A stretch of 64,000 nucleotides of DNA from Allium sativum (taxonomy: Eukaryota > Streptophyta > Magnoliopsida > Asparagales > Amaryllidaceae): the NCBI GenBank assembly GCA_030737875.1, contig CM060920.1:479910861-479974860 (forward strand). Direction: 5' to 3'. Each line of letters starts with the position of its first letter. The stretch's first letter is position 1. The translations under genes were made by a program, and so were the position numbers. Under the pieces are notes generated by a model that was given only the letters and a program-made list of their open reading frames with translations, was not told where the DNA came from and did not search any database. This document shows positions 48,367-61,569 of this stretch, piece after piece.

Positions 48367-51300
48367 TGGATGCATTGTTGCATCTTTTATCACTTACATA
48401 GTTTCTTAGTTTGTTAAAGCCAAGTTTACTTATCTATGTACATGCCTTCTAATTAGCTAAGAATGTTAGAATCTACAAAAAAGTATATTTGAACTCAAAA
48501 ATATTGACAAATCTCCTCAAAAAGTGTAAATACAAAGCTTCGTACTTCAAAAATCTACCCCTTTCAATACAATAAAGTCATAACTCTAGAAAACCCTATC
48601 AAAAAGCATTCACGTAGCGAATGTCTTAACCCATCTTTTCCAGTGATTTGTGCAGCGATGGTCCGAATGTTGTATTGTTTTCTCTACATGTATTTTGTCG
48701 ATGAAATTTTATTATTTATCAATCTTTGTAGCAAACAACATATTTGTATCTGCTTTTATTGGCGTTTTCTTATTCAATATCATTAATTAAGCCATGAATT
48801 CTTAAGAAAAAATAGTAAGTTTGAATTTTATGCTATTTAATATGTGCTTTCATACGTTTTATAGTAATTAAGGCAGGGGCGATGAAAATTTTAATGCTAT
48901 TTATTAGTATTTCTCATATGTTTTATAGTTGCTATGGCAAGGGAGATGAAACGCGACATTCTTAGACTTCATTTTTTTTTCAAAATTTTAAATTTATTGT
49001 ACGTTGGTTTTGTGTACAACTATAAACTAAGAAGTATTGACCTGGAAACTATAAAATAAAATGTAATAGCAAAGTCTTATAGCTTGCTTTCACTCCTTTT
49101 TCCATTATGCGCGTAATGTACTTACATATGATGAGTCTTGGTTTTGTGCTAATTCCAATAAGTAAGGTTTCACTTCTATTTAGCCCTTATCATGTATTTT
49201 GATACACCCCATTATGTTAAGCTATTGACTAAATATATTGAATCCTTCATATTTAACGAAAAGAAGCGATTTAGGGAAATCACCAACCTTTAAAACAATT
49301 AAATTCAATTGTACGCTTTTACTTTTAAGAAAAAAATGATTTCCATTCAAAATTATGTTATGAAATTGATAAACTGAAAATGAGCTTCTTTATATTCGCT
49401 AATCATATTATGGTTATGTTGTGCATACATCAGGAAATCAGAAGATTAATCTACTATTGTTGCTTATTTTTTTTGTTTCGAACAACTGTTAAAGGGATTA
49501 ACATGTAATCAATATCATATTCAAATTTTTTAGACTATAGAACTTATTACTAGGAAGAAAGCTAACATGTAGCAACTACATTCAGCATTAGACATTCTCT
49601 CCTATATATCATTCATAGATAACGACCCAAATGTTGTATGACATTTATATGAGTATTTACGTAGCCGTTGACAGTCAGAATTATCTTTACTTCCCTATAT
49701 CAATTTTTTGCTGGAAGTGGCAATGTAGAAATCATCGAGTTCTCACTTTAATGGGGTGGGACAAAAAGTATACTCTGATTTCAGTGTGATGCAACATCAC
49801 TACAAGTAGATGTAGAAGAGTTGGCTCTACTTACTGTTTGTGTGGTTTCTTTTCAGGAAACAACAAATGTGGGTATTTTGACAAAAAAGTTTTTGTACGA
49901 GTTCTTTCACATGTCCTCTTCTGTTACCTAGCCCATCTCACTAACTATATATAAATGACTTAACAATCACTGATTGAATAGAAACTTGGGCAGCAATGTC
50001 ACTTATTCGTAACTAATATGTTCAACTATTATAAACATTATACTAAGCAATTATGTCTCGCTGCTCATTTATGAAATTATATGCACATACTCAAACGCAC
50101 ACACATATATATAGTGTTTATATATACATACAGGGAGAGAGAGAGGGAGAGAGATACATACATGCATAGACATTTATACGTACATGTACTACATACATAC
50201 ATACAGGCGTGTGTACATGTACACACAGAGACTTATATATATATATATATATATATCATGTACACACATATACACATGTTTTGTAGTATATTTACATTTG
50301 ACCTTTTTGTTTTTTGCAATAAGAAATAGAGTTAGTTTATTTTAATACACAAATTTCAATGCATTATTTAAGTTTAACAGGATTAAAATTTTCTAAATGT
50401 TTATTGTACTTCAGAAATTTAACTAGAGATAGTAAAAGGAATAACAAAGGTAAATTTTAGTTAATTCATTGCCTAAAGAGTGCACTACCTATAATATATG
50501 GAAGCTATATGATTTTTTTTTTACATATAAAGAAACATAGGATTCTAAATATACATGTTCCCTTATTTCATTAAAAGCCATAGTCCGCATCAATAAAATT
50601 TGGTTTCAGCTTAATGTCGAATTTAATGACGACATTCCTATTATTTTCAGAATGCATATTGAAAATTTGGTTATTGAGAGAGTCTGTTGCTGGACTTAAT
50701 TGATGCTAGGTTAGTATTTTTGAATATTTTTTCAACCGGATGCTATAATTTGATAAAATTATTGTCAATGTTGTCTGTTAATAAACAAATTCAATTATAC
50801 ATGTTATATTTATTTTCTATGCTATATTTGTCTCATCCCTGAAGACTAGATATGGATGCTTGGTGCGGTCTGCTTAATGGGTATGTTCTTCATTTTTCAC
50901 TACAGTACAGTAATAATTTTCCTAAGAGTTGTTTCCATTTTCTCATTTAAGATGTAAATATATTACTCATTGTTCATTTTGATAGAGATATTCCAAACAA
51001 AGCGGAAACATTTTTATCCTTCTATTAATAAACTCCATAGCCTTTTTTTTTAATTATTTGTGAAAGGTCCTATGTGTGAAATTTCTATTTTCTCAATGTG
51101 AAGAAGAGGGCTATCTGTACGCCCAAAATTTCTTTGTTTGTTACACTAAAGTGCCTTATAGTAGCGCACTGTTTTTTCTTAATATGACCTAACTATTTCT
51201 TGCCATCTGCCAACATTTTATGACCTTAGTATTGTAGTAATCTTGGACATTTTTTCAGAGGATTTAATTTGGATAACTGATTGGTTATTTAATATTTGAA

Positions 51301-52316
51301 CAATCATACACGAATGATTTTTTACCTTCATCTTAAACATATAGAGAAAAATGGTGATCTGATGTGAAAATTGTTGCAAAAATGTAGATTTTGGAAACAA
51401 CATGTTGTGACTATGCATTTAATTTTTTCAAATGATATTGCATCTTTGATATGTTGGTGACGAGTTTCTCCTTTTTCTGTGCCTGCGGTTCAAACATTTT
51501 AAACCTACATGGGTGCATGTGTGTGTCTTTTAATATTAAGTTTGCAGGAAGAACCAGACTGAGTGTGTTCCTTACTTGAGTGTTCACTCATAAATCTATT
51601 GATTTGTGTTAGAAGTGGAAGCAAAATGATTGGATTTGGTGAACTACAGTCAATGTTAAGATGAAGACTTTGTGAGTTTTCACTAATTGGTGGAAGGTAT
51701 GGAATATGAGAAATCTGATACTAAGAGGGACTTTCTTGATGATCCAAATAAATTTTGGATGATTCGTATAGTTCATATGTTGATGAGCATTTTCATTTGT
51801 TTGTTCTGCAGCAATATACCTATGAGTTTTATTGGTGTGTCAAATGGTTAGCAAAATAAATGATGTTCCTTACAACTGACGTTTGATTATGATGAAAAAA
51901 GCTTCAGCCATTGCTTGCAAAGAAGATTAATTCCCTTTAATTGTAATGGAAGTGATCACATTTTCCTTTGTATTGTTTTCAGTGTAATTCATAATCATTT
52001 GTTGGTTGATTTAATTATAGTTGTTTTGATTGTGTATAAATAACACATTTGCATTTATCTCATTCATTGTAGTGGAGGATATATATTGAACCGAATACAA
52101 CCAAAATTTGCTGACCTGCAGCTATATTTTAGGATAGTTTGATAGGGGTAATGGATAGTCTTTTATTTGTAAGAATGGGAATTCATTTTAGAAGATCATT
52201 AAAACAAATGAATACGATGGAGTGCTTGGTCGTCATCGTAGTTACATTTTCAGCAGAAAACAACTAAAGACAGAACAATAATTACAACGTGTAACTAACA
52301 AAAAGTAATGTAGCAA
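48367..52316. other. AT-rich body of the candidate Helitron, right part
   Basis: This continues the sequence interrupted at 33294. It contains a microsatellite cluster at 50133-50256. No protein or RNA gene was recognised. Confidence 0.4.
50133..50256. repeat. Microsatellite cluster (GA)n, (CATA)n, (TA)n
   Basis: (GA)n at 50133-50154, CATA units at 50190-50205 and (TA)n at 50233-50256. The 82-residue open frame across it is a repeat product. Confidence 0.9.
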
Positions 52317-52345
52317 CCCATGTGCGTAGCATGGGATCGCACTAG
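52317..52345 (+). mobile_element. Helitron-like 3' end, plus strand
   Basis: A perfect six-base stem CCCATG/CATGGG around TGCGTAG, a six-base spacer, and CTAG at 52342-52345 followed by T. It is closely similar to the minus-strand end at 19690-19718. Confidence 0.55.
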
Positions 52346-53280
52346 TTAAAATAATGAATAGTGAGCCTAAATTTGAAGGTAATAAAAGAAAAAGAAATAC
52401 TGAAAAGGACATAAATAAATACAACTTAATAACTACTTCAAACTTGAGAGAATTGAAGATTAAGCTTAATTTCTCATTTTGAGCTTGATTTTTTCCTGGA
52501 AGTGAATAAAGACTACCAGATACAGTCCCTGGCATACTATAAAAGGAAACCTAGAAAATAATTTGTTTACCTTCGTATAACTCAGGATCTTTCATTGACT
52601 TTAATACTCCATATCCTTCGTAATAATCACGATTAATTATGTGCTTGGTAATGTTTTTATCATTTTGGAAATTAATCCAATTGCAAACAGAGGAAGTGAT
52701 AGTGTGGTAATAACGTGTGGAAATATGTGATATGCCTCCATTTTCTTCCTAAATGATGAAAATAGTCTTCTTTTTAATTTTACAGAGTTTACATAAAGTC
52801 ATAAACATGCATGAAACTCTTAAAAAGCTTCTATTTGACTTGGGGTAACCAAGATTTGAATTTATATATATACATATAATTAAATATTATAAAAGTATAA
52901 TTTATGTATTAATAAAGAGTGAAGGTCACATTTTTTAGTTTAGAATAAAACTTTTCACGTTAATTAGATTTATCATTAAACGGTGCAGTACATGGCAAAT
53001 GGTCATCAGTAGTTTTAATTTTTGATTCAAAAACTTAAAATCAAGAATTAGATAAACACATTTCTATAAATTATTTTGAGCCAGAACAATTACAGTCTTA
53101 CCTAAAGTAGTTTTCTTTAGTTAATTTGTCCATATAAATTAAGAAATGAATGATTTTACAATTAAATGTCTTTAGAAATAAAAAAAATTAAGTCAGATTC
53201 AGAATAGGCAGGTATTAATAATCTTTTTAGGTCTTAATTATGACAAACCAGAATTAGCAAGCTGGATTGAAAGCTTGAAC
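52346..53280. other. AT-rich intergenic DNA, no gene seen
   Basis: No frame or repeat that I can support. Confidence 0.5.
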
Positions 53281-53289
53281 TAAAAAAAA

Positions 53290-54041
53290 GGGTATTGTTA
53301 TTGACACTCCAAATATTGTTAAGGGTTGATCAATTTTAAGGGGACTTCATACGAAATTTTAATTGTTAAGGGGAGGCTTCGAAATGAAAAATTAGATACC
53401 AAACTGCCCTCGCATCAAAAGTTACCAATACATTAACTTAGAAAATACGGAAAACATTAACGCAGACACTTCAATGATAAAACAAAAACAAAAATCAATC
53501 AACACCATTTTTATTAATATAAAACAGTACAATGCCACCGAATATGCATATAGATGAAGACGATAGTTATGGGAACAATATCATTATTACAATCGGCGCC
53601 GAAAATATAACACAGTTTCGACTACACCTTACCGTTTTTCCTGCCCATCATGCAAACTTGCATATTCAGCAGTACAAATTTATAAATCTAAAAGGAAAAA
53701 AAATTAAAAATTAAAAAATAACTTAGCAATTATTAGTTGTTCACCATTTGATATTAATAGTTAAGTGTAAATCAAGTCGTCTATTTTCTCAGTTGAAGAA
53801 TTATGGCTTCCTTCATTGATTTGAATTAGGGTTTTCTGCAAAAAAAAGCCGATTAGGGTGACAAGCATTTGTTACAACGATAATTAAATTTAGGATGAAA
53901 AATGCATTAGGGGTAATTTGGTCAAAATATAATTATGTGTTAAGGGGTGATAACTTTTGAAAGTCCCCCTCTTAGTAAAAAAACAAAAACAAAAGATTGG
54001 GTCACCCCTTAACAATATTTGGAGTGTAGATAACAATACCC
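53290..54041. mobile_element. Mutator-type MITE, 752 bp
   Basis: The ends are inverted copies beginning GGGTATTGTTAT and continuing for about 40 bases (53290-53330 against 54041-54001) with three or four differences, and more weakly to about 100 bases. The flanks TAAAAAAAA (53281-53289) and TAAAAAAAG (54042-54050) form a 9-bp duplication with one mismatch, as for Mutator-like elements. It has no transposase. The 60-codon frame at 53532-53714 has no recognised domain. Confidence 0.75.
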
Positions 54042-54050
54042 TAAAAAAAG

Positions 54051-54684
54051 AATTTAAACGCTCTACTGCATTCAAAACCATAACTTTATAGTTAATCAAA
54101 GTATAATTTTTTTGTATTAGCCATAAAAGATTCCTCCTCCCTAAAATGTAAATAGAGAAGACAAAGTTAACAATTAAATTTACAAAAAAAATTGAAAAAT
54201 CATGCTTGAAGTATACCGTAGAGTACAGTAAAGCATATAAGTGTGATGAATAGAGAGAAATAGTAAGTCAACTTTGAGACATAAATAACTTATCAAAATT
54301 TAATTAATTTAACCCTTCTAAAAAATGGCATGTAAAGTTGACTGATTATGAAAACATGTTATACAAAGTATCAAACAAAAGAACATAATCAATTAATAAA
54401 AATATTAATCAGTATAGGCAGATTGGAAGTTTAAAATAGTTTTTTTAAAAAGGAAGAGGTTCGCTGGTTTTACTAATAACAAATGTAACGGAAAAAAAAT
54501 ACTAAATTCCATATTTCATGAATTTATAAAGACGTGACAATAAATTTAACTCCGGCATAATACAGTTAACCCTACATAGTTAGAAAGAGATTATAATGCA
54601 TCATTGAAGAAAAAAAATCTTAGAGCTTCAGCGAGAAGGAAAAGAGTACAAAGGAGGAGTAGAAAAATATACATATTTTGCATT
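54051..54684. other. AT-rich spacer between the MITE and element B
   Basis: Nothing supportable seen. The last five bases, GCATT, should be the target duplication of element B, but its other copy lies outside the window. Confidence 0.4.
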
Positions 54685-57600
54685 TGTGAAAACCCGTAAC
54701 TTCCCCGTAAAGGAAAGCTTCGGATAGTTCGAGAACAAGCCACAACAGAACGCATATAAAAGAACATTTCACTGTGTATTACAACAATGCATCAGATTAC
54801 AAGAATATACAGAGTATTGATGAATAAATATACACAGGAATATCAGAGATTTAAATTACATTTAAATACATCGCAGCGGAAAATAATACAATACACAACT
54901 AGAAGGAGATATACGGATACAAAGCTTTCCGGATATCGTTCCAGCTGTAAACCAGGATCCTGTGAATATAAATCTGCAAAAACCAAAACTACTAGCTGCC
55001 CGTGTCAAAATAGGGGCACCCAGAGTTTAGGTTGAAACAATAAACTCCAGGTCAGTCATGTGACTGGTGTGAGAACTAAAACAGTTATTTATCTTTATTT
55101 TCAAAGTTCGGTAAATCAAGGGACCACGCCGTATAACACGGAACGGGTTTCCTCCCAAGAATACCAGTGCATAAAACAAACAGCACAATGCTAAATAAAG
55201 AAAAATGAAGCTGTTATAAGACCCAGGTCCTATCACACAATGCAACGCAAGCCGGGGGATAGGGTTTTCCCTTATAACAGCCAAAGAATGCTTGATACGT
55301 TTAAAACAAATCATTTGATACTATTATAAGTGCATAGTGTATAAAACAACTTCAAATCATAAGTATCAATCATAGGCGGCATGAATGCCCCATACCACTA
55401 TGTCGCCATATATAGGTTTACAAATAAAACCGCAAATCACGTATTTGGAAATTGGATTTCCATCTATGAACCGAGGCAAAAGATAGTCCTCAACCGATTC
55501 GAGACAATCTAGCCCATGTCTCAGGCAAGCGCGCAGGCAAGCCTTGGAGCGACAGGGCCGGTCCACCGATGTGGATTATTATGCCTGAACACTACGTTTC
55601 CCCGCCCTTTGGGGCGTAAATGAGCCAACAAATGACTCCATCGGTTCGAGAACGACCGATCAATCCGAGGCGCCTCGCAACAGCAACAACCACATAAGTC
55701 AAACTCGTCAGGGCGTGTAAAACCACTGACGCCACTTTTTAGCTAGAAGGAAACGCATGCCCTCCCTGAGGTCCGTCTCCCGTTTTTGGTTCATACCGGG
55801 TGTGAAACACGCGAGGTAAACGTTACACAAAGCTACGCCACAAAGGCCGTGCTTTGATCATCACCACAAGACTTTGCTTTTCAACAGAAGTCTCGATCAA
55901 TTGCCACTTAGGCATGCCACACAGGCAATTCACTCCATGCGTTTGATATCCATCAATATATAACCCCTGAGCTCGTACGTCTCAGAGAAGGGCGTTAAGC
56001 AAGAGAATAAATTCTCCGCCACCAAACAGATATATATTTAATAGAGATCAACCACACGGACTAAAATCCAATGTCAGACACACAGTCCATTTACAAGTCC
56101 GTTCTGGGTCTGAACGAAACCGGAGGCACCTAGTACCCCGCATATCCATCGATCTCCAAGTACGTCTGGACGATCACTAACTGTTTCCATCTTCTTGGGT
56201 GTACAGCCCAATCAAGATCATCAGTAATTACCCAAACGACGTGAAGACCTCCGGTCTTCGACCATCGTCTTCATCTTCGACTTATCGTCGTATCAGTTAT
56301 TCAGAATGGGATAAACCCGGTCTTTCCGAATAACTCGCGTATATTTTAAATAAGTGTTACACAAACACAACATACGCCTCATTCCAATTCATCAGTCACT
56401 AACCGTAAATTAATCAAGAGAATAATTCCCCAAATATTAACCCCGAAGGCCGAAACCAACATCAGATCAATATCCAGAAAACCATTCTGCTTGGCCAACC
56501 GACAGTTAGTTTCTAAATTTCACATTCATAGGGAAATGTTCCCATTAATTTTATCCAAGATAAATTCTTTGAATTTATTCTTCTTTTGAATTTCGATTCA
56601 ACTAGTCGAGATTAACGAACCTTACCGAAGTAATCATTGGTTTTAATTTCCCAATCCCAACCTATTTATCCCATGAAGTAAAACTGGTAATACTTCATAT
56701 CTAACACCACAGTGTTATCGGTAAATTCAATTACCATTTCACGTTCAAATCTAATTAAAGATTTAACTATCGCCTGGAGCAAAACTGGTGATACTCCATT
56801 TCGATTATTTCAATCTAATTAAAGATTCATTAAAACTCCACTTAGTTTTAATCTGTGACTGGGTTAAAGAATCAGTGTCATTTAAAACACGGTTCACGGT
56901 AAACCCATAATCACATCACATTTCAATCAGTCCCTAATTGTAAATTAGCAAGTGAGCAATTCCCTAAGTATTAATCCCGAAGGCCGAAACCAACATCAGA
57001 TCAATACCTCGGAAACTATTCAACTTAACTAATCTCCAGTTAGTTTCTGATTTTCTTAACTCCTTTAGGTCTAAGAACTGTATTATTGAAGATACCGTTC
57101 ACGACAACCCAAAATCACATTTCATTAATGATCAGGTTAAAGAACGAGTGTTATTTAAAACACTGTTCACGATAAACCCAAAAATCAATATCAATTCAAT
57201 TCCAATTAAATATCATTTAATTGGTACACTTCATTAAATCTAAATAAAAAGATTTAATCTTTTCTCAACTGGGTTCAAGAACAGTGTTAGTGAAGACACC
57301 ATTCACGACAAACCCAAATCACATTTGTTATTCAATATAAGGCTCTGAATAGAAAATATATCGGCTTATATTCAATATCAAATTCTACGATTAACAAATG
57401 TCGTATTGGAAATAACGATACAAATATATCTTTCAAATTTCCATAACAACACCTGTATAATCACGAATTCCAACATCGAAATATTCCGAAGACAATTTCG
57501 ATTCAAATCCACTCCAATGCAATCATTGGATATTTTGGTTATTTTCAAAACCCTTTTTAAATTCAATTTATTTATTTAAAAATAAATAGAATTATATTTC

Positions 57601-58435
57601 TAGTTCAAAACTAGTTCATTTCGATAAAAATCTATTTTTATCTTTTAAATATGGAGTTTTTCATCCCAAATCTTCACAAATCATTTCTTATGATTTTACA
57701 CAAATTATTATTATTTTTAATAATTTTATCGAGGCCTGTACAGTCGATTTCCATCAATGGCCATCGAACTGCACTTACAGCGACCTTTTTCGAATTTGAT
57801 TTGGACGTATCTCCAAATCCAACCGTTAGATTTCAAATTTCTAATATTCGTTAGAAAGCTCTTTTCGATACGAACCCAACGGTTCCGGTTTTAGGAGAAT
57901 CCGACGGTCGGATCTCCCGTAATGTCCGTTTGAAATAAATCGTCGAAATTCACGAACTGCCGCGGCGCGGCGCGTTCTATTCAGGCCATTATATTATATA
58001 TATAATATATACTTCGTCGATTTCTATTTAAAACGAATTATATAAATAGTTTTAAATTCGTTTCAAAAGCAATTTCAACTTCCATTTCGATTCAAATCAA
58101 AATTGAATTCTTCTTTATAAATTCGTTTTAAAATTCATTTCTATTCAATTCAAATTTCAATTCAATTGGAATTCATTTCAATTCGCTTTCAATTCAATTT
58201 GAATTCGTTTTCAATTCATTTCGAAATCGTTTTCAATTCAATTCATTTCGAAATCGTTTTCAATTCATTTCATTTCGACATCGTTTTCAATTCAATTCAT
58301 TTCAAAATCGTTTAAAATCGATATGAATATCGTTCACGTCAAAATGGCGTCAATCTAATCAACACGGCTTCATAAATTTCTATTTTCAAATATTCTATTT
58401 CAAATATTTCTCTTTCTCAAAATAGTTGTTATTAT

Positions 58436-58990
58436 CAAAATATTTCGTTCAACACATGACCAATCTCAATGGATGAGTACTGTCAACACATGAAATTTTA
58501 TTTTATATCGATAAAGATGTAAATTTTATTATCAAAATATTTCGTTCAACACATGACCAATCTCAATGGATGAGTACTGTCAACACATGAACCTTTATTT
58601 TATATCGATAAAGATGTAAATTTTATTATCAAAATATTTCGTTCAACACATGACCAATCTCAATGGATGAAACTGTCAACACATGAACCTTTATTTTATA
58701 TCGATAAAGATGTAAATTTTATTATCAAAATATTTCGTTCAACACATGACCAATCTCAATGGATGAAACTGTCAACACATGAACCTTTATTTTATATCGA
58801 TAAAGATGTAAATTTTATTATCAAAATATTTCGTTCAACACATGACCAATCTCAATGGATGAAACTGTCAACACATGAACCTTTATTTTATATCGATAAA
58901 GATGTAAATTTTATTATCAAAATATTTCGTTCAACACATGACCAATCTCAATGGATGAAACTGTCAACACATGAACCTTTATTTTATAAT
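58436..58990. repeat. 96/97-bp tandem repeat in LTR B1, about 6 copies
   Basis: TTCGTTCAACACATGACCAA recurs at spacings of 97, 97, 96, 96 and 96. The change from 97 to 96 comes from a one-base loss (GATGAGTACTG to GATGAAACTG) that was then copied along. At 96 bases the unit is 32 codons, which opens a 123-residue repeat frame at 58667-59038. A1 and A2 have only about two copies of the related unit. Confidence 0.93.
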
Positions 58991-59653
58991 ATTCTTTATT
59001 TTTCAAATTGGAATGAGGCCCAATCAATTACCATATAAAGTTAATTACATGGATTTTCATACATTACATGTATAATAGCATTGAAAAATAATCAACCATC
59101 AACCAAAGTGCACTACACTGTATAAGCATCAAATGTAGATATCTAACGCTTATAACAGCCTGTCAATCGATCGATCGACATATTTAATCAATCAGGATGA
59201 GTGAACTTCAAATTTCATCCTAACACCCGTGTGGGGTTTCAAACAATCAAACACAAGTTTTATTTGTGCAGTTGGGCGATGTGTAAAATTTATCGACCCA
59301 ATCAATGTCCTTCAAATAGGTGTACATAAACAAACGGTCTGGTTTGTAAATGAATATTTATTTATTCACATTCACGTTAAAAATTATATTTTTAACGACA
59401 AAACATTTTATTCTAACATATGAATTTCTATTCAGTTCATTCTTTAAATAAAATGATATTTTTTATTTTTCTAACTTATTTTAGAAACTTTCGGCGGCAT
59501 AACGGCACGATACTAGAAACGGGACGAGGCCTAGCCTTATCCCCGGACTAGTGAAGGCCCACGCCATTCACACATCAATCATATCAATTTCACTTCACCA
59601 AACAATTCAAATCAACCCAAACAATCTAACTAACAACACAGCCAAACAAACAA

Positions 59654-59696
59654 GTCCATGGTCTGTGGACGATTGTGTCGGGTGCTACTAAGCACC
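59654..59696 (-). other. Tandem hairpins conserved among the giant LTRs (copy B1)
   Basis: GTCCA/TGGAC at 59654-59670 and GGTGCT-ACTA-AGCACC at 59681-59696. Unchanged in sequence although much of the surrounding LTR differs from A. Confidence 0.55.
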
Positions 59697-59851
59697 GTCT
59701 GCATCCTAGTATATATATATATAACTAGAAAAATAAATTGAAAGGTGAGAAATTCTCACCTATAGCAATCCTAGCTCCACGGCACTTCATTGATAGAAAA
59801 CTTCATCGCTATCGCATCTTCGTCATCTTCGTTGTCCGCTTTCACTACCTA

Positions 59852-60385
59852 TGTAAAAATCGAATTTTTACTTCGATGTTAAATATATAAAAATCGCATT
59901 TTTAATTCGAAGTTCAATATATAAAAATCACATTTTTAATTCGAAGTTCAATATATAAAAATCACATTTTTAATTCGAAGTTCAATATATAAAAATCACA
60001 TTTTTAATTCGAAGTTCAATATATAAAAATCACATTTTTAATTCGAAGTTCAATATATAAAAATCACATTTTTAATTCGAAGTTCAATATATAAAAATCA
60101 CATTTTTAATTCGAAGTTCAATATATAAAAATCACATTTTTAATTCGAAGTTCAATATATAAAAATCACATTTTTAATTCGAAGTTCAATATATAAAAAT
60201 CACATTTTTAATTCGAAGTTCAATATATAAAAATCACATTTTTAATTCGAAGTTCAATATATAAAAATCACATTTTTAATTCGAAGTTCAATATATAAAA
60301 ATCACATTTTTAATTCGAAGTTCAATATATAAAAATCACATTTTTAATTCGAAGTTCAATATATAAAAATCACATTTTTAATTCG
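59852..60385. repeat. 34-bp minisatellite in LTR B1, about 15 copies
   Basis: The unit is AATATATAAAAATCACATTT plus TTAATTCGAAGTTC, with 14 GAAGTTC junctions counted and the inner copies nearly identical. It is the expanded counterpart of the 34-bp arrays in A1 and A2. Confidence 0.95.
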
Positions 60386-60409
60386 ACAATATAAAAGATT
60401 ATATTTTCC

Positions 60410-60515
60410 TTTTCAAATCTTTTTAAAAATCAGTTTTCAATCTTTTTTTAAAAATCAGTTTTCAATCTTTTTTTAAAAATCAGTTTTCAATCTTTTTAAA
60501 AAAAATCAGTTTTCT
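60410..60515. repeat. 25-bp tandem repeat in LTR B1, 4 copies
   Basis: CAGTTTTCAATC followed by a T/A run, at 25-26 base spacing. Confidence 0.9.
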
Positions 60516-60588
60516 CTAGCTTTTACATAATTCAGTTCTAAAACAAATAGAATTTAGTTTTTAAATTAAATAATAAAAAAAACATAAA

Positions 60589-61026
60589 ACTTACCCTATA
60601 TTTTCGCCACGGTAACACGCTCAGACCCGTGAACCCACTTCATCGATGAACCTTCCCCCCCTGCGCACGCTCCCAGGTGAAGCCAGAACCAAATCCGACC
60701 ATGCCCCTCCGACCGACTACGACCACCTCCCCTGCGCCAGTGGTGGCACAAAATTCGAAGTCCCCTAGCTCTCTCGTATTGCGTGCGAACCTCTGATGTT
60801 TGAGGAGCAAAATCAAGCAAATCGCCACAAGAAACTAGATCACAACCGTTGGCTTCCTTGCCCTCGAATAGATCTAGGATTTCATGTTTGAATCCCTTGA
60901 ATTCGATTCACAGATGTTGCAAATTTTGGAGGAAGAAATCTGAAAATATCGTCCATCCAATCTTTAACTGGCGGCGGGTTTCTAATTGGGGGATTACGGT
61001 TTTGATGGGGGGGGGGTTATTTATAG
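60589..61026 (-). promoter_or_regulatory. Promoter and GC-rich candidate first exon (LTR B1)
   Basis: TATA box CTATAAATAA at 61026-61017 (minus strand), a GC-rich block with an open frame starting MLDFAPQTSEVRTQ (60820-60596), and the donor GG|GTAAGT at 60594-60589. The layout matches A although the block sequence differs. Confidence 0.45.
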
Positions 61027-61284
61027 ATATTTTATTTTAGTTTTTTATTAATTGATTCTCCAATTATTTGTTTATCGATCCGAATTCAAAATCAAACCCA
61101 ACGACTGTCGCCCCTAGCCAAATACCCCCATTCTGAACACAATGGGATATGTATCGTAGGCTGATTCGGCTGTTACAACCAGTTTCCGTTAAATTTACAT
61201 TTAAATCACTTTATTAAATTTTAAACGTACATTTCAAATTACCGGGGTCACATACTAGCTCTAAAAATTGCAGAAAAATATTTT

Positions 61285-61569
61285 CTAGCTTCGTATTGAC
61301 GATACGGTCCTAACAAAACTAGTTTCGTCGAATTCTGAGGCCGTTGGAAAAATGGCCATTTTCCAGTCGATTAAAATTAACTGAAACTGGTCAAACACGT
61401 TTTCCTTTGCCACGCTCACATATTGATTTGAAAAATTATGAAATTTGAAACCTAACAATAACTTGACATCAGGGACCCAACAAAACTGGTTTCGTCGAAA
61501 TCCGAGGTCATTTGCAAAATGTCCATTTTTAAGGGCCTGAATTCCATAGCGACTATTCAGAATTTTCAA
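61285..61569 (-). other. 94-codon sense ORF in U3 of LTR B1
   Basis: Counterpart of the frame at 39529-39813, same length, seven residue differences. See that entry for why it is probably not a protein gene. Confidence 0.3.

Larger units (their letters stand above)
26678..52345 (+). mobile_element. Candidate Helitron, about 10.6 kb without the nested element A
   Basis: The left end A|TCTATTATATTATATGAAA resembles plant Helitron 5' ends (TC followed by an AT-rich run and AAAG). The right end has the hairpin CCATG-loop-CATGG, a six-base spacer and CTAG, then T. Insertion between A and T without duplication is the Helitron rule. Giant-LTR element A (33295-48366) interrupts it. A C/T-rich segment at 26740-27540 with a splice-donor-like AAG|GTAAAT looks like a leader exon, but no Rep or helicase protein was recognised. 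The 5' end in particular is a pattern match by eye. Confidence 0.4.

Noticed and set aside
54787..55566. Frames of 66-95 residues repeated at 63073-63852
   Set aside because: Their conservation is explained by the recent LTR duplication, and no domain is seen in any of them.
59852..60385. Regular 34-bp repeats resembling a CRISPR array
   Set aside because: The units are contiguous with no unique spacers, lie inside a plant LTR and have no cas genes.
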